Assembly: GCF_019049625.1 (NCBI RefSeq)
Contig: NZ_JAFMOY010000133.1
Coordinates: 1-64,000 of the forward strand
Source of the DNA: Rahnella ecdela
GTDB lineage: Bacteria > Pseudomonadota > Gammaproteobacteria > Enterobacterales > Enterobacteriaceae
Length of the DNA stretch: 64,000 nt
Direction of reading: 5' to 3'
The notes under the pieces are model-generated. The model searched no databases. It saw only the letters and a program-made list of their open reading frames with translations, and was not told the origin of the DNA. Positions 62,965 through 64,000 of this stretch are shown here, one piece after another (within the stretch, counting starts at the first letter, position 1; each line of letters starts with the position of its first letter). The position numbers and the translations under genes are program-made.

Positions 62965-63642
62965 ATGAAAATGTTCCCACACGCACTCCTGGCCGCAGCG
63001 CTGGTATGCACCACATCAGCACAGGCCGGTGTCATCGTCGGCGGTACGCGTCTTATCTATGACGGCGGCAAGAAGGAGTCTTCACTGAGCGTCAGCAATC
63101 CGGACAAAAAGCCTTACCTGATCCAGACCTGGGTAGAGGCCGCCGGAACTGGCGCTGAGAAAGCTCCTTTTATGGTCACGCCGCCGCTGTTCCGCCTCGA
63201 CAGCGGTCAGCAGAACGTGCTTCGCATTGTGCAGGCCGGTGGCAATCTGCCGTCTGATAAAGAATCGCTGTACTGGATGAATATCAAATCTATTCCCTCG
63301 GCGGAAAGTAATGATCACCAGAACACCCTGCAGATCGCGGTCAAAACCCGTATCAAGCTGATTTATCGCCCAAAAGGCGTGACGGGCGTTCCGGAGGCCG
63401 TGACCGAAAAGCTTCACTGGCAGCGTAACGGCGAGGCTTTACAGGTAACTAATCCGACGCCGTTTTACAGGAACTTTATGCAGGTGAAAGTTGGCAGAAA
63501 AGACGTGAAGGACGTGACTTTTGTCGCGCCCGGTGGCTCGGCCCGTTTCGCCCTGCCCGCCGGCGCTAATGCAGGCAGTGTCAGCTGGAAAATCATCAGC
63601 GATTACGGCGGTATCGGTGATGAGCATACCGCTGCCCTGTAA
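62965..63642 (+). CDS. Periplasmic fimbrial chaperone (PapD/FimC family)
   Basis: This 225-residue periplasmic chaperone folds pilin subunits by donor-strand complementation and passes them to the usher. A signal peptide (about 1-21, ending AQAG) precedes the first Ig-like domain. Family landmarks are GGTRLIYDGGKKESSLSVSN at the start, the subunit-binding basic residues near TRLIY and IKLIYRPKG, and YWMNIKSIP in the first domain. It is placed between pilin and usher as in other operons. Confidence 0.93.
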   Translation: MKMFPHALLAAALVCTTSAQAGVIVGGTRLIYDGGKKESSLSVSNPDKKPYLIQTWVEAAGTGAEKAPFMVTPPLFRLDSGQQNVLRIVQAGGNLPSDKESLYWMNIKSIPSAESNDHQNTLQIAVKTRIKLIYRPKGVTGVPEAVTEKLHWQRNGEALQVTNPTPFYRNFMQVKVGRKDVKDVTFVAPGGSARFALPAGANAGSVSWKIISDYGGIGDEHTAAL

Positions 63643-63712
63643 TTCGCTTTTGTTAAACATGGCAAAACAAAACACCTGCGGTTAAGCATAGAAATGACGC
63701 CAGAAGGAGAAG

Positions 63713-63731
63713 TTGCCCGTCCTTCGGGCAG
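63713..63731 (+). other. Hairpin just upstream of the usher ribosome site
   Basis: TGCCCG (63713-63718) pairs with CGGGCA (63725-63730), loop TCCTT C. The right arm ends immediately before the usher Shine-Dalgarno AGGGGAA, so folding could limit usher translation. Confidence 0.5.
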
Positions 63732-63743
63732 GGGAACACACGG

Positions 63744-64000
63744 ATGAATCACCAAAAAAAACAGGGAAAGCCCCCGTTTTCTCAGCCGCTAAGCAGGCTC
63801 GCCTGCCTGATAGCCAGCCAGCTGGCACTTTACGCAGGCACCTCGTTTACCGTTCAGGCGGCTGAGACCTTTAACCCTGCATTGCTGGAAATAGAAAGCC
63901 CAGGTCAGGGCAGCACCGATTTGTCGGTATTTGAAGAAGGTAACGGTCAGTTACCCGGAACCTATCGCGTTGATATATATCTCAATAATGAATTGCAGGA
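63744..64000 (+). CDS. Outer-membrane fimbrial usher (FimD/PapC family), N-terminal part; runs off the right edge
   Basis: The frame from ATG 63744 stays open to the window end (85 codons). It has a basic N-terminus, a hydrophobic signal region ending near TVQAAETFNP, and then the usher N-terminal domain landmarks FNPALLEIES, DLSVFEEGN and LPGTYRVDIYLNN. This domain captures chaperone-subunit complexes at the outer membrane. AGGGGAA lies 9 bases before the start. The plug, barrel and C-terminal domains lie outside the window, so intactness cannot be judged. Confidence 0.92.
   Translation, partial: MNHQKKQGKPPFSQPLSRLACLIASQLALYAGTSFTVQAAETFNPALLEIESPGQGSTDLSVFEEGNGQLPGTYRVDIYLNNELQ

Overview
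The window is chromosomal DNA of a member of the Enterobacterales. Most of it keeps the gene order of the Escherichia coli nag-asnB-tRNA-miaB-leuS-mrdA-lip-crcB-cspE region, and most products can be aligned over full length with E. coli K-12 proteins from memory. Moderate GC, NagC/Crp/Fur-type control sites, an IS30-family end and a palindromic repeat that I associate with Serratia/Rahnella-like genomes suggest the Yersiniaceae side of the order (Rahnella, Ewingella or Serratia-like). That placement is inference, not proof.

Layout. 1-127: right end of an IS30-family insertion sequence. 143-2141: chitoporin operon chiP-chiQ (minus), with a candidate ChiX pairing site and a NagC box. 2383-4116: glnS. 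4244-10959: amino-sugar regulon, nagE (minus) divergent from nagBACD (plus), with two NagC-like boxes 94 bp apart, a CRP site and two copies of a palindromic repeat. 11264-12985: asnB. 13089-13889: six-gene tRNA operon (Met, Leu, Gln, Gln, Met, Gln). 13980-21102: ubiF (minus), then miaB, ybeZ, ybeY, corC, lnt. 21265-24764: gltIJKL glutamate/aspartate transporter with a sigma54-type promoter and a SroC-like intercistronic RNA. 24823-31560: ybeL, leuS-lptE-holA-nadD, rsfS-rlmH. 31599-37534: cell-wall elongation genes mrdA-mrdB-rlpA-dacA-ybeD. 37607-40996: lipB, a ybeF-like LysR gene, lipA, tatE.

From 41 kb the layout becomes more accessory. It holds a MASE2-GGDEF diguanylate cyclase, a three-gene polar amino-acid ABC transporter, a YbeM-like amidase followed by a binding-protein-fold or decarboxylase-like protein, and a divergent MocR regulator. 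Conserved genes (crcB, cspE) are then interspersed with a GNAT acetyltransferase, a 30-codon membrane mini-ORF, a TetR/Bcr-type MFS pair, a Q-rich DUF2076 protein, a Fur-boxed iron-type binding protein, a prolyl-oligopeptidase, two cupins, a small lipoprotein, a second MASE2-like GGDEF protein, a DUF4239 membrane protein and an IprA-like regulator. The window ends inside a chaperone-usher fimbrial operon (pilin, chaperone, start of usher).

Functionally, the left part imports chitin oligomers (ChiP) and GlcNAc (NagE) and turns GlcNAc-6-P into fructose-6-P (NagA, NagB) under NagC control. The centre carries tRNA modification and charging, ribosome maturation, envelope assembly (Lnt, LptE, PBP2/RodA/PBP5) and lipoate synthesis. 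The right part adds transport, c-di-GMP signalling and surface adhesion. I found no CRISPR array, phage, toxin-antitoxin pair or recognisable defence system. The most unusual signals are structural or non-coding: the covarying palindromes, an orphan terminator, a stop codon buried in a perfect hairpin, and the sigma54/NtrC-like layout at gltI.
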